NCBI GenBank assembly: GCA_902801625.1
Contig: CADCJI010000022.1
Span: 28,880 to 92,879 of the forward strand
DNA: 64,000 bases
From: an uncultured Bacteroidia bacterium
GTDB taxonomy: Bacteria; Bacteroidota; Bacteroidia; Bacteroidales; F082
Reading direction: 5' to 3'
Part shown: positions 24,595 to 32,124 of the stretch, piece by piece
How the letters are laid out: each line of letters starts with the position of its first letter
Position numbering within the stretch: the first letter of the stretch is position 1
Position numbers and translations under genes: made by a program
The notes under the pieces: generated by a model
Databases searched by the model: none
What the model was told of the DNA's origin: nothing
What the model saw: the letters and a program-made list of their open reading frames with translations, nothing else

Positions 24595-26007
24595 TCAATG
24601 CCCGTAGCTCGAGCCGTCGAAGCAGTGCGTGCAGAGGTCGCACTTGGGCAGGCCGATGGCGTTCACCACGCTCTCCAAGGTATTGAACTTCAGAGAGTCC
24701 ACACCGACGTGCTTGCGGAGCATCTCAATCAAATTGGCATACTCAGGTGTCGTCGGATCGCAATACTTCTCAATGTTGGCGTCCTGGTCGCCTTCCAGCT
24801 CCTCCACGCAGCGGCGGGTGATGAGCTCCAGGATGTTCTTCGAAGCCGAGAAGTTGAGGAAAGGACAGCCGTACATCAAGGGCGGACAGCTGATGCGCAC
24901 ATGCACCTCTTGGGCGCCGTAGTCGTAGAGCATCTTCACGTTGTCGCGCAGCTGGGTGCCGCGCACGATGCTGTCGTCGCAGAAAGCCACCTTCTTGCCT
25001 TCCAACAAGGCGCGGTTGGGGATGAGCTTCATCTTGGCCACATGCTCGCGCTGGCTCTGGTTGACAGGCATAAAGCTCCGCGACCAAGTGGGGGTGTACT
25101 TCACCACGCCACGCATATACGGCACCTTGCGCACGTTGGAGTAGCCCAAGGCCATGCCGATGCCCGAGTCGGGGATGGCAGAGACGTAGTCGATGTCGAC
25201 ATAGTCGTGCTTGCCCATCTCGCGGCCTTCGTTGTAGCGCGCCTCCTCCACGTTGATGCCCTCATAGTCGGTGGCAGGATAGCCGTAGTAGATCCAAAGG
25301 AAAGAGCACACCTGCTTCTTGGGGTTGGGCGCCAGCAGCTGCTGCACGCCGTCGACGGTCACCTTGACGATTTCGCCCGGGCCGACGTTGTAGCAAGTCA
25401 TGTAGTCGAGGTTGATGTAGCTGTGGCTCTCGGAGGCCACTACATAGCCTTCCTCGCCCTTGCCCACCACGATGGGGGTGCGGCCGAGGTAGTCGCGTGC
25501 GGCGATGATGCCGTCTTCGGTGAGGATGATCATCGAGCAGGAGCCTTTCACCTTTTCGTACACATTCTTGATGCCGTCCACGAAGTCCTCGCCCTGGGTG
25601 ATGAGGAGGGCCACCAGCTCGGTGGGGTTGGTGAAGCCCATGCTCAGCTCGGCGAAGTGCTGCTTGTTGGCGAGGCAGTGGTCGACCAGCTCGTCGATGT
25701 TGTTGATTTTGGCCACCGTGCTGATGGCGAACTTGCCCAAGTGCGAGTTAACGATGATGGGTTGCGGGTCGGTGTCGCTGATGACGCCGATGCCGAGGTT
25801 GCCCTCAAACTTATTCACAGCCATCTCATCGCTGAACTTCGTGCGGAAATAGGAGTTCTCGATGTCGTGGATCGAACGGTGGAAACGTTCGCCGTCGTAG
25901 GTCACCATACCGGCGCGCTTGGTGCCGAGATGTGAGTGATAGTCAATGCCATAGAACAAATCCTGCGCGCAGGGTCGTTTCAAAACAGTGCCAAAGAAGC
26001 CGCCCAT
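24595..26007 (-). CDS. PurF-like amidophosphoribosyltransferase paralogue without the catalytic Cys
   Basis: A 470-residue protein with the class II glutamine amidotransferase domain (about 1-240) and the phosphoribosyltransferase domain with the PRPP loop VAFCDDSIVRGTQ near 345-357. Normal PurF starts MCGIFG and uses Cys1 as glutaminase nucleophile; here the start reads MGGFFG, so that Cys is absent. C-terminal cysteines (ISCPPLMYGCPF, CDLCTHC) resemble the Fe-S ligand region of the Bacillus-type enzyme. It may use ammonia, or have another role. A purM gene is at 46627, but the two are not linked. Confidence 0.88.
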   Translation of the reverse strand: MGGFFGTVLKRPCAQDLFYGIDYHSHLGTKRAGMVTYDGERFHRSIHDIENSYFRTKFSDEMAVNKFEGNLGIGVISDTDPQPIIVNSHLGKFAISTVAKINNIDELVDHCLANKQHFAELSMGFTNPTELVALLITQGEDFVDGIKNVYEKVKGSCSMIILTEDGIIAARDYLGRTPIVVGKGEEGYVVASESHSYINLDYMTCYNVGPGEIVKVTVDGVQQLLAPNPKKQVCSFLWIYYGYPATDYEGINVEEARYNEGREMGKHDYVDIDYVSAIPDSGIGMALGYSNVRKVPYMRGVVKYTPTWSRSFMPVNQSQREHVAKMKLIPNRALLEGKKVAFCDDSIVRGTQLRDNVKMLYDYGAQEVHVRISCPPLMYGCPFLNFSASKNILELITRRCVEELEGDQDANIEKYCDPTTPEYANLIEMLRKHVGVDSLKFNTLESVVNAIGLPKCDLCTHCFDGSSYGH

Positions 26008-26072
26008 AGTGTTTTCAATTTAAGGTTATAAAAACAAAAAACATCTGCGGGAGGTGTCCCGTAGATGGACTG

Positions 26073-26080
26073 CAAAAGTA
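26073..26080 (-). promoter_or_regulatory. -7 box TACTTTTG for the PurF-like gene
   Basis: Consensus on the minus strand, 65 bases upstream of the start codon. Confidence 0.55.
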
Positions 26081-26119
26081 GAGAAAAAAGTAAATGGATG
26101 GAAAAAAAATTCAAGATTT

Positions 26120-26199
26120 CATTTAACTACGGATTTTACAGATTATTACGGATTTGGATTCGACAATTTTGAGGTCGCAGGCTCCCTATGGGTACGGAA
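26120..26199. repeat. 80-bp dispersed repeat, copy 2
   Basis: Same word order as 24279-24358 with a few substitutions. Confidence 0.75.
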
Positions 26200-26269
26200 G
26201 GGATTAGCAGGTATCAGGTTCGAATGATATCCAATAGTCTTTCGTTACAACTTTGTTGTATATCCGATA

Positions 26270-26324
26270 ATTTATCGAACAACTATCGGAGAACTATCGA
26301 ACAACTATCAGACAACTATTGGAC
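26270..26324. repeat. five-unit 11-bp phased tandem repeat
   Basis: Four clear units from 26281 (AACTATCGGAG, AACTATCGAAC, AACTATCAGAC, AACTATTGGAC) and a weaker one before them. The 11-bp period is close to one DNA helical turn. Confidence 0.75.
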
Positions 26325-26396
26325 AAAGATAGAAGTTGGTCCCTACTTGGTGGCTGCCACAGGCACTTCTGCCTTGGTACTACGCCTTACCCCAAT

Positions 26397-26428
26397 GCCT
26401 CATCGCGAAGGAACGCCCGCGATGAGGC
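26397..26428. promoter_or_regulatory. perfect 11-base inverted repeat
   Basis: GCCTCATCGCG (26397-26407) and CGCGATGAGGC (26418-26428) with a 10-base loop. No T tract follows, so an RNA leader structure or protein site is as likely as a terminator. Confidence 0.5.
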
Positions 26429-26498
26429 TAAAGGGCAATCAACAATTAAACAATCAACAAATCAACAATTAAACATCCAACGATTCAACAATTATAAC

Positions 26499-26506
26499 TA
26501 TTTTTG
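26499..26506 (+). promoter_or_regulatory. -7 box TATTTTTG for the YciO-like gene
   Basis: Perfect consensus, 20 bases upstream of the ATG at 26527. Confidence 0.6.
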
Positions 26507-26526
26507 CCGAAATTTTCTGTAAGCCT

Positions 26527-27144
26527 ATGATACTCAAACTCTACCCTACCGATCCCAACCCTCGCTACGTCAAGATGATTTTGGAATGCTTGGCCGACGG
26601 CGGCACCATCATCTTCCCCACCGACACCTTGTACGGCTTGGGCGGCTGCATCAACAACCCGCGCACCTTCGAGCGCATCTGCCAGATCAAGGGCATCAAG
26701 AAGGAGAAGGCCAACTTCTCGTTCATCTTCCACGACCTCAGTATGTTGAGTGAGTTCACCAAGCCCATCAACAACGATGTCTTCAAGATGATGAAGCGCA
26801 ACCTTCCGGGAGCCTTCACCTTCATTTTGGAGGCCAACAACAACATCCCGCGCATCTTCCAGAGCAAGAAGAAGACCATCGGCATCCGCATCCCCGACCA
26901 GCCCATCATCACGAACATCGTGAGGGAGTTCGGGAGTCCCATCATGACCACTTCGTTGGCCGATCAAGAAGACGAGATCAACCCCTACCTCACCGACCCT
27001 GAGGAGATTCACGACCGTTACAAGGACTTGGTGGACATCGTCATCGACGGCGGTGCGGGCGAGAACGAAGAGAGTACCGTAGTGGATTGCACTGACAATG
27101 AGATTGTTATCATTCGTCAGGGCAAAGGATTGTTGGACGAATGA
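26527..27144 (+). CDS. YciO/Sua5/YrdC-family protein (threonylcarbamoyl-AMP synthase-like)
   Basis: A 205-residue YrdC-fold protein with the conserved FPTDTLYGLGG motif (about 33-43) and the basic nucleotide-binding region KGIKKEKANFSF. True TsaC/Sua5 enzymes, which make threonylcarbamoyl-AMP for tRNA t6A, have a KxR...SxN triad; here the SxN position reads TTSLADQ, as in YciO-type paralogues. The biochemical role is therefore less certain than the fold. Single gene, own promoter, followed by the tRNA-Lys promoter. Confidence 0.82.
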   Translation: MILKLYPTDPNPRYVKMILECLADGGTIIFPTDTLYGLGGCINNPRTFERICQIKGIKKEKANFSFIFHDLSMLSEFTKPINNDVFKMMKRNLPGAFTFILEANNNIPRIFQSKKKTIGIRIPDQPIITNIVREFGSPIMTTSLADQEDEINPYLTDPEEIHDRYKDLVDIVIDGGAGENEESTVVDCTDNEIVIIRQGKGLLDE

Positions 27145-27186
27145 AAAAAAATTGGCTGAAAAAGTCAATGATAACGAAAAAAGCTG

Positions 27187-27194
27187 TACTTTTG
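27187..27194 (+). promoter_or_regulatory. -7 box TACTTTTG for tRNA-Lys
   Basis: Consensus 46 bases upstream of the mature tRNA; a C/G palindromic repeat sits between the two. Confidence 0.55.
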
Positions 27195-27207
27195 CACCCG
27201 CTTAACA

Positions 27208-27238
27208 GCCCTCACCCCCTGAAAGGGGGGAATCGAGG
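27208..27238. repeat. C/G palindromic repeat in the tRNA leader
   Basis: 'ctcaccccctgaaaggggg' copy of the palindrome family found in rho, lying inside the predicted precursor of tRNA-Lys. Confidence 0.65.
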
Positions 27239-27240
27239 AT

Positions 27241-27313
27241 GACTCGGTAGCTCAGCAGGTAGAGCACAACACTTTTAATGTTGGGGTCCTGGGTTCGAGC
27301 CCCAGCCGGGTCA
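27241..27313 (+). tRNA. tRNA-Lys (anticodon TTT)
   Basis: A full cloverleaf: acceptor stem GACTCGG / CCGGGTC, D arm TAGCTCAGCAGGTAGAGCA, anticodon stem CAACA / TGTTG with loop CTTTTAA (anticodon TTT), T arm CTGGG-TTCGAGC-CCCAG, discriminator A. CCA is not encoded. A strong terminator follows. Confidence 0.95.
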
Positions 27314-27327
27314 CAAATTCCGAAAAT

Positions 27328-27362
27328 AGACCTAATTGATTTCCAATCAGTTAGGTCTTTTT
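27328..27362 (+). terminator. terminator after tRNA-Lys
   Basis: AGACCTAA / TTAGGTCT stem extended by TGATT / AATCA, then five T. Confidence 0.85.
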
Positions 27363-27398
27363 CATACCCCAAAAACGGCCTGCCGTGTCAACCGCGTG

Positions 27399-27644
27399 TC
27401 AACGGTTGTCTTTATAAAACGCAATCAACTCCTCCATGGTAGCGAAAGGTTTCTCGTCGAGGTCCATCCAAACACCCTCGTTGAGGCACTGCATCTTCCA
27501 ACCTGTCACCGCACCGTCGACCATCACAGGCACAACGCGTCTGTCCATTCCAAGATTGAAGCCCTCTCCTATCAGGCCTTCATACGCCTTATTCATCTTA
27601 TCGACGATGCCACTTAGACTACCTTTTATCTTGTTATTTTGCAT
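27399..27644 (-). CDS. small hypothetical protein
   Basis: An 81-residue soluble protein, acidic at its C-terminus, with no signal peptide. Sequence landmarks are SGIVDKMNKAYEGLIGEGF near the start and GVWMDLDEKPFATMEELIAF near the end. I recognise no family. It lies tail-to-tail with tRNA-Lys and 20 bases downstream of the CPBP gene on the same strand, so it is probably read from that promoter. Its position beside a tRNA end leaves open that it came with an integrated element. Confidence 0.6.
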   Translation of the reverse strand: MQNNKIKGSLSGIVDKMNKAYEGLIGEGFNLGMDRRVVPVMVDGAVTGWKMQCLNEGVWMDLDEKPFATMEELIAFYKDNR

Positions 27645-27664
27645 AAGATTGAACTTTTATTATT

Positions 27665-28702
27665 TTAAAGCGGGTCGTAGGTAGACTTGATGTTTAGCAT
27701 AGTCTTCCTATTGTTTCCGATGCATGTTGTTGTGGTGTCTATTTTGATGAGTCCTTCTTTTTCCATGGCAACAATAAGGCCGTGATGGTCGAATGGTTGT
27801 GTCTTGTATACAAGTGTGAAACTACATTTTGGATAGTTGGAGTCAGGCACAAAGTTGAGTGAATCGTTTGGATCAGCTCCATTCTGCCACGCTTCATAAA
27901 TCATAGCCTGATGGGCAAAATTTGCAGTACTTCCAAAATAGTAATTGGTGTCAGCATCGTTAAAAAAACTCTTATCCTGCCTAATACTATCGTTGTGAAC
28001 CAGCACAGGTTGAACCTCTAAATGAAAATTCTCGTTGTCAATAGTTACAACACTATTGCTCACTTGACCGAACGACATTACATACATGAGGGCAATGACA
28101 CTATTATGGAGAATATGTAATCCCATTGACCAAAGAATGTTGTGATTAATGACGAGATAGGAGGCAACAAGACCAAAACCAAACTTATCAAATAATGCCA
28201 CCAACCACATGAGCCAGCCTTCATTTTCGTCGTAGTTGCCTTCGTGTCCTACAGCAAAAAGGATAGACGAAAACAGCATAAGGACAAAGAGTCGCTTAGT
28301 TTTATCTCCACGGAAAAACACGAGTATTGCAACACCGCAGAGTACAGTAAGCAGCGAAAGCCACCAGCCGATTGAATAACACGAAAAAGTCATGAGGGCA
28401 ATGGAGGTGATTCCCGTCCATAGTTTGCCGTTACCCCATAGACGGCAAGTGACTTCTTCGATAATCGGCCCTATGAAACCCATATAAATCATGATGGGCC
28501 AGATTCCAAACTGATATATCGATAAGTAGATAGCATCCATTAAAGACCCACTCATCCCGTCGGCCGAAGAAGGATTGATGTAAGCATTTACGACCATGAT
28601 GGCAAAACATATCACAATGATGCCTAATCCCCCCCAAAGGGCCCAACGGAAAAGGCGCGGCTTACGGGCAGAAGCTGCGGGTGTGTTTTCGTTTGTGTCC
28701 AT
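27665..28702 (-). CDS. CPBP-family intramembrane metalloprotease-like protein
   Basis: A 345-residue protein with about seven or eight membrane segments in the first 220 residues and a soluble C-terminal domain (about 225-345). CPBP/Abi motifs are visible in order: EEVTCR (EExxxR), FAVGH (FxxxH) and HILHN (HxxxN). Family members are intramembrane endopeptidases (Rce1-like); bacterial ones act in bacteriocin immunity or signalling. The extra C-terminal domain is unlike typical CPBP proteins, which are 200-300 residues. ATG at 28700 is chosen since the upstream reading crosses the promoter. Confidence 0.78.
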   Translation of the reverse strand: MDTNENTPAASARKPRLFRWALWGGLGIIVICFAIMVVNAYINPSSADGMSGSLMDAIYLSIYQFGIWPIMIYMGFIGPIIEEVTCRLWGNGKLWTGITSIALMTFSCYSIGWWLSLLTVLCGVAILVFFRGDKTKRLFVLMLFSSILFAVGHEGNYDENEGWLMWLVALFDKFGFGLVASYLVINHNILWSMGLHILHNSVIALMYVMSFGQVSNSVVTIDNENFHLEVQPVLVHNDSIRQDKSFFNDADTNYYFGSTANFAHQAMIYEAWQNGADPNDSLNFVPDSNYPKCSFTLVYKTQPFDHHGLIVAMEKEGLIKIDTTTTCIGNNRKTMLNIKSTYDPL

Positions 28703-28720
28703 TTTATTGAATTTGTTTTG

Positions 28721-28728
28721 CAAAGATA
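28721..28728 (-). promoter_or_regulatory. -7 box TATCTTTG for the CPBP gene
   Basis: Consensus on the minus strand, 18 bases upstream of its ATG; divergent from the helicase promoter. Confidence 0.55.
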
Positions 28729-28759
28729 CATTATTCTTCGCAAACCACAATTTTTTGCT

Positions 28760-28767
28760 TATTTTTG
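28760..28767 (+). promoter_or_regulatory. -7 box TATTTTTG for the helicase gene
   Basis: Perfect consensus, 18 bases before the ATG at 28786, implying a leader of about a dozen bases. Confidence 0.55.
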
Positions 28768-28785
28768 CATTCCAATTTTCCAACA

Positions 28786-31089
28786 ATGATTGACCTATTG
28801 AAAGACCTCAACGAGCCTCAAAGAGAGGCCGTTACCACTATAGAAGGCCCCGTGATGGTGATTGCCGGTGCCGGTTCGGGCAAGACCCGTGCCCTCACCT
28901 ACCGCGTCGCCTACATGATCCAAGAGGGCGTCGACCCCTTCAGCATCATGGCCCTCACCTTCACCAACAAGGCCGCCCGCGAGATGAAGGAACGCATCAT
29001 GCAACTCGTCAACGCCAGCGACGCCCGCAACGTGTGGATGGGCACTTTCCACTCCATCTTTGCGAGGATTTTACGCATCGAGGCGGAGAAGATTGGCTTC
29101 ACAAGCAATTTCTCGATTTACGACACGGATGACTCGAAGGCTCTCATCACGCAGATACTCAAAGACTTGAGCCTCGATACCAAAGTCTACCCCGCCAAGC
29201 AGGTGCTGGCCCGCATCAGTTCGGCCAAGTCCAGCCTCTTTTCACCCGAAGACTATGCCAACAACCCCGAGGTCCAAGAGGCCGACCGCAAGGCCAACAA
29301 GCCGCTCATCGGGCAACTGTTCAAGCTCTACAACGAGCGCCTGCATCGCGCCAACGCCATGGACTTCGATGATATCTTGTACTTCACCAATGTGCTGCTG
29401 CGCGACAACCCCGACGTGCTCTACAAATACCAGAACCACTTCAAGTTCATCCTTGTCGACGAGTACCAGGACACCAACTACGCCCAATACCTCATCGTGA
29501 AGCGCATCGCTGCCCTGTTCGAGAACATCTGCGTGGTGGGTGACGACGCCCAAAGCATCTATGCCTTCCGTGGCGCCAACATCCAGAACATCCTCAACTT
29601 CAAGAACGATTACCCTGATTATAAGTTGATTAGGTTGGAGCAAAACTATCGTTCCACCCAGAACATCGTCAACGCCTCGAACGCCGTCATCGCGCACAAC
29701 AAGGACCAAATCAAGAAAAAGGTATGGAGCGACAAGGAGAAAGGCGAACTCATCGGCCTCATCCATGCCAACAGCGACACCGAGGAAGGCACCATGGTGG
29801 CCAACAGCATCTTCCAGTACAAGATGACGCGTCACCTGCCCAACAAGAGCTTCGCCATCCTCTATCGTACCAATGCCCAGAGCCGTTCGATGGAAGAGGC
29901 GCTGCGCAAACAGAACATACCTTATAAGATTTATGGCGGCCTCTCATTCTACGACCGCAAGGAAATCAAGGACTTGCTTGCCTATTTCCGCGTCGTCATC
30001 AATCCCGAGGACGAGCAGGCCTTACTGCGTATCATCAACTACCCTGCCCGTGGCATCGGCAAGACCAGCATTGAGCGCATGATGGTCGTCGCCAACGAGC
30101 AACGCACGAGCATCTGGAAGTGCATGGAAAACAATGTGTTTCCGCAGGACTTCAACATGGGCACCGTCAACAAGTTCCGTGACTTCATGGTGATGATCAA
30201 GAGCTTCCAAACTTTGCAGGAGAAGATGAACGCCTTCGAATTGGCCAAGCACATCACCAATACCATTGGGCTCATCAAGGTGCTGAAGGAAGACGACACG
30301 CCAGAGGGCGTGTCGAGGGTCGAAAACGTGGAGGAATTGCTCAACGCCATCATGGAGTTCAGCGACCGTCAGGTGGACGAGACCACTGGCGAGACCGCCC
30401 GCGTCGACCTGGTGCAATTCATGGAAGATGTGGCCCTGCTCACCGACAGCGAGATGAAGAAAGATGACCCCGAGGAGGACTTCGTCAGCCTGATGACCGT
30501 GCACTCGGCCAAAGGCTTGGAGTTCCCGTATGTCTATGTAGTCGGCATGGAAGAGAACCTCTTCCCTGGCATCCTCAGCCTCAGCACGAGAGAAGAACTG
30601 GAAGAGGAACGCCGTTTGTTCTATGTGGCCATCACCCGTGCCATGACCAAGTTGACTTTGAGCTATGCCGAACAACGCTACCGCTACGGTAACCTCACCC
30701 TCAGTGAACGCTCGCGCTTCGTTGATGAAATTGACGCGAGCCTTATCGAACAGACGCAGAAGGCCTCGTTCAGAGGCACCTCGCCCATGGGCGGACGACC
30801 TTTCGGTCGACGCATCAACGAACCCGAGCAGCACGGCTTCCGCAAACTAGAGGAAACGCCCTCGTTTGCCAAGCCAAGTTTCAACCAGCCCGCAGTGCCA
30901 AAGGACTTTGAGCCTTCCAACCCCGACCTTTTGCAGGAAGGAATGCGCGTGATGCACGCCAAGTTTGGCGCAGGCACCGTCCTCAGCATCGAAGGCGCAG
31001 GGGCAAACAAGAAGGCCTCGGTGCGCTTCGACACGGCTGGAGTGAAAATGCTGATGTTGAAGTTTGCGCGATTGGGGATAATCAGATAA
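28786..31089 (+). CDS. pcrA: PcrA/UvrD-type superfamily 1 DNA helicase
   Basis: A 767-residue SF1A helicase. Motif Q/I: LNEPQREAV and GAGSGKT (28-34); Ia ALTFTNKAAREM; II VDEYQDTN; III GDDAQSIYAFRGA; IV YRTNAQSR; V MTVHSAKGLEF; VI YVAITRAM. The C-terminus (GMRVMHAKFGAGTVLSIEG) is the Tudor-like RNA-polymerase-binding domain of PcrA. It unwinds DNA in repair and helps clear stalled RNA polymerase. Start at the ATG 28786; an in-frame TTG upstream overlaps the promoter. Confidence 0.93.
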   Translation: MIDLLKDLNEPQREAVTTIEGPVMVIAGAGSGKTRALTYRVAYMIQEGVDPFSIMALTFTNKAAREMKERIMQLVNASDARNVWMGTFHSIFARILRIEAEKIGFTSNFSIYDTDDSKALITQILKDLSLDTKVYPAKQVLARISSAKSSLFSPEDYANNPEVQEADRKANKPLIGQLFKLYNERLHRANAMDFDDILYFTNVLLRDNPDVLYKYQNHFKFILVDEYQDTNYAQYLIVKRIAALFENICVVGDDAQSIYAFRGANIQNILNFKNDYPDYKLIRLEQNYRSTQNIVNASNAVIAHNKDQIKKKVWSDKEKGELIGLIHANSDTEEGTMVANSIFQYKMTRHLPNKSFAILYRTNAQSRSMEEALRKQNIPYKIYGGLSFYDRKEIKDLLAYFRVVINPEDEQALLRIINYPARGIGKTSIERMMVVANEQRTSIWKCMENNVFPQDFNMGTVNKFRDFMVMIKSFQTLQEKMNAFELAKHITNTIGLIKVLKEDDTPEGVSRVENVEELLNAIMEFSDRQVDETTGETARVDLVQFMEDVALLTDSEMKKDDPEEDFVSLMTVHSAKGLEFPYVYVVGMEENLFPGILSLSTREELEEERRLFYVAITRAMTKLTLSYAEQRYRYGNLTLSERSRFVDEIDASLIEQTQKASFRGTSPMGGRPFGRRINEPEQHGFRKLEETPSFAKPSFNQPAVPKDFEPSNPDLLQEGMRVMHAKFGAGTVLSIEGAGANKKASVRFDTAGVKMLMLKFARLGIIR

Positions 31090-31090
31090 T

Positions 31091-31217
31091 GAGATTCCCT
31101 TCGGGAATGGAGTAGAATCTAACATTAATATCGGCGGCTTGTGACAGCTACTGAAGGGTAGCAGCATTTGGCCGCCGCTTGTTACCATATACCCAACTCC
31201 ATTCCCATGGGAATCTC
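31091..31217. repeat. 127-bp structured element, copy 2
   Basis: Left end GAGATTCCCTTCGGGAATGG and its complement at the right end (ACTCCATTCCC, then GGGAATCTC) form long terminal inverted repeats. Inside are CGGCGGC / GCCGCCG and GCTAC / GTAGC stems. Same length as 18397-18523, opposite orientation. It starts two bases after the helicase stop codon. Confidence 0.8.
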
Positions 31218-31275
31218 TCAATGTCAGCGCAAACCAGCATCCTATTTTAGTGCTTGATATTAAAGGAAAAATATG

Positions 31276-31283
31276 TACCTTTG
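31276..31283 (+). promoter_or_regulatory. promoter of the DUF4290 gene
   Basis: TTG (31254-31256), 19 bases, TACCTTTG (31276-31283); ATG 18 bases further. Confidence 0.65.
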
Positions 31284-31301
31284 CAGCAAAATTGAATCAC
31301 A

Positions 31302-32009
31302 ATGAACAAACCAGGTTTAACCTACAATACAGAGAAAGAGCAGATTGTCATCTCGGAATACGGTCGTTGCGTGCAGGAAATGATCAAGAAACTGCCTGAG
31401 ATTGAAGACCGGGAGCAACGCACCGAAGCCGCCAAATACATCATCAGCGTGATGGTGCAGATGAACCCGAACATCAAGCAGTCTAGCGACTACGAGCACA
31501 AGCTTTGGGACCACCTCTACATGATTTCGGGCTACAACCTCGACGTGGACAGTCCCTACGCTCCTCCTGTCCCATTGGAGAAGCAAAGCAAGCCTCAACA
31601 CATTGGTTATCAGAATAATGATATAAAATACGGCCACTACGGGCAATACCTCATCAAGATGATTGAGGCTGCCTCACAAGAGGAAAACGACGAGATTCGA
31701 GAAGCCCTTGCCTACTCCTTGGCCGGACAGATGAAGCGCAACTACCTGGAATGGAACAAGAGCGTCGTCAACGACCAAGTCATCCTCGACGACCTGAAGA
31801 ACATCAGCGGCGGACGCCTCGTCATCTCCGACGAATCGAAGCTGAACGGCAACGCAGACCTTGGAAAAGTCCAACCTCAAGCCAAGCAGCCGCAACAGCA
31901 ACAGCAAGGCAAGAAGAAAAAGAAGAAAGTGCCGAACCTGAAGGCCAACATGAACAACCCGAACAACCCGGCGTATAAGAAACGCATGCAAGAGTTGGGA
32001 AAACTATAA
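31302..32009 (+). CDS. DUF4290 protein
   Basis: A 235-residue cytosolic protein with the DUF4290 start (YNTEKEQIVISEYGRCVQEM) and helical core to about residue 165, then a disordered tail with a glutamine run and KKKKKK. In Bacteroidetes this family sits directly upstream of murA, as here. No function is known; the genomic link hints at a role with envelope synthesis. A repeat tract (32040-32123) separates it from murA. Confidence 0.85.
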   Translation: MNKPGLTYNTEKEQIVISEYGRCVQEMIKKLPEIEDREQRTEAAKYIISVMVQMNPNIKQSSDYEHKLWDHLYMISGYNLDVDSPYAPPVPLEKQSKPQHIGYQNNDIKYGHYGQYLIKMIEAASQEENDEIREALAYSLAGQMKRNYLEWNKSVVNDQVILDDLKNISGGRLVISDESKLNGNADLGKVQPQAKQPQQQQQGKKKKKKVPNLKANMNNPNNPAYKKRMQELGKL

Positions 32010-32039
32010 AATTCATAGCGAGGTTGCTTCGTGTCTTTA

Positions 32040-32078
32040 ATTCCCCGCCCTTCGGGCACCCCTTTAAAAGGAGGAGAC
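32040..32078. repeat. C/G palindromic repeat, intergenic
   Basis: 'ttccccgcccttcgggcacc' then 'cctttaaaagg': a copy of the family found in rho. Confidence 0.7.
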
Positions 32079-32089
32079 GCGAAGCGGCA

Positions 32090-32123
32090 ACTCTAAACTC
32101 TAAACTCTAAACTCTAAACTAAA
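32090..32123. repeat. 'actctaa' short-repeat tract
   Basis: Four 7-base 'actctaa' words directly before the murA start; reverse-complement orientation of the 'ttagagt' words at 11310 and 15586. Confidence 0.7.
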
Positions 32124-32124
32124 C

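Larger units (their letters stand above)
26008..26526. other. 519-base intergenic stretch with phased repeats and a palindrome
   Basis: Between the divergent PurF-like and YciO-like genes. In order: promoter of the PurF-like gene (26073-26080), 80-bp dispersed repeat copy 2 (26120-26199), an 11-bp phased array (26270-26324), a perfect 11-base inverted repeat (26397-26428), A-rich 'caatcaacaatt' words (26436-26480) and the promoter of the YciO-like gene (26499-26506). No credible gene. Confidence 0.7.

Noticed and set aside
24598-25935. Long open frame (445 codons) on the plus strand over the PurF-like gene
   Set aside because: Antisense shadow; low-complexity Val/Ala/His-rich translation typical of reversed G/C-rich codons.
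26188-26472. 94-codon open frame upstream of the YciO-like gene
   Set aside because: Runs through the 11-bp array, the inverted repeat and A-rich words; no promoter at its start.
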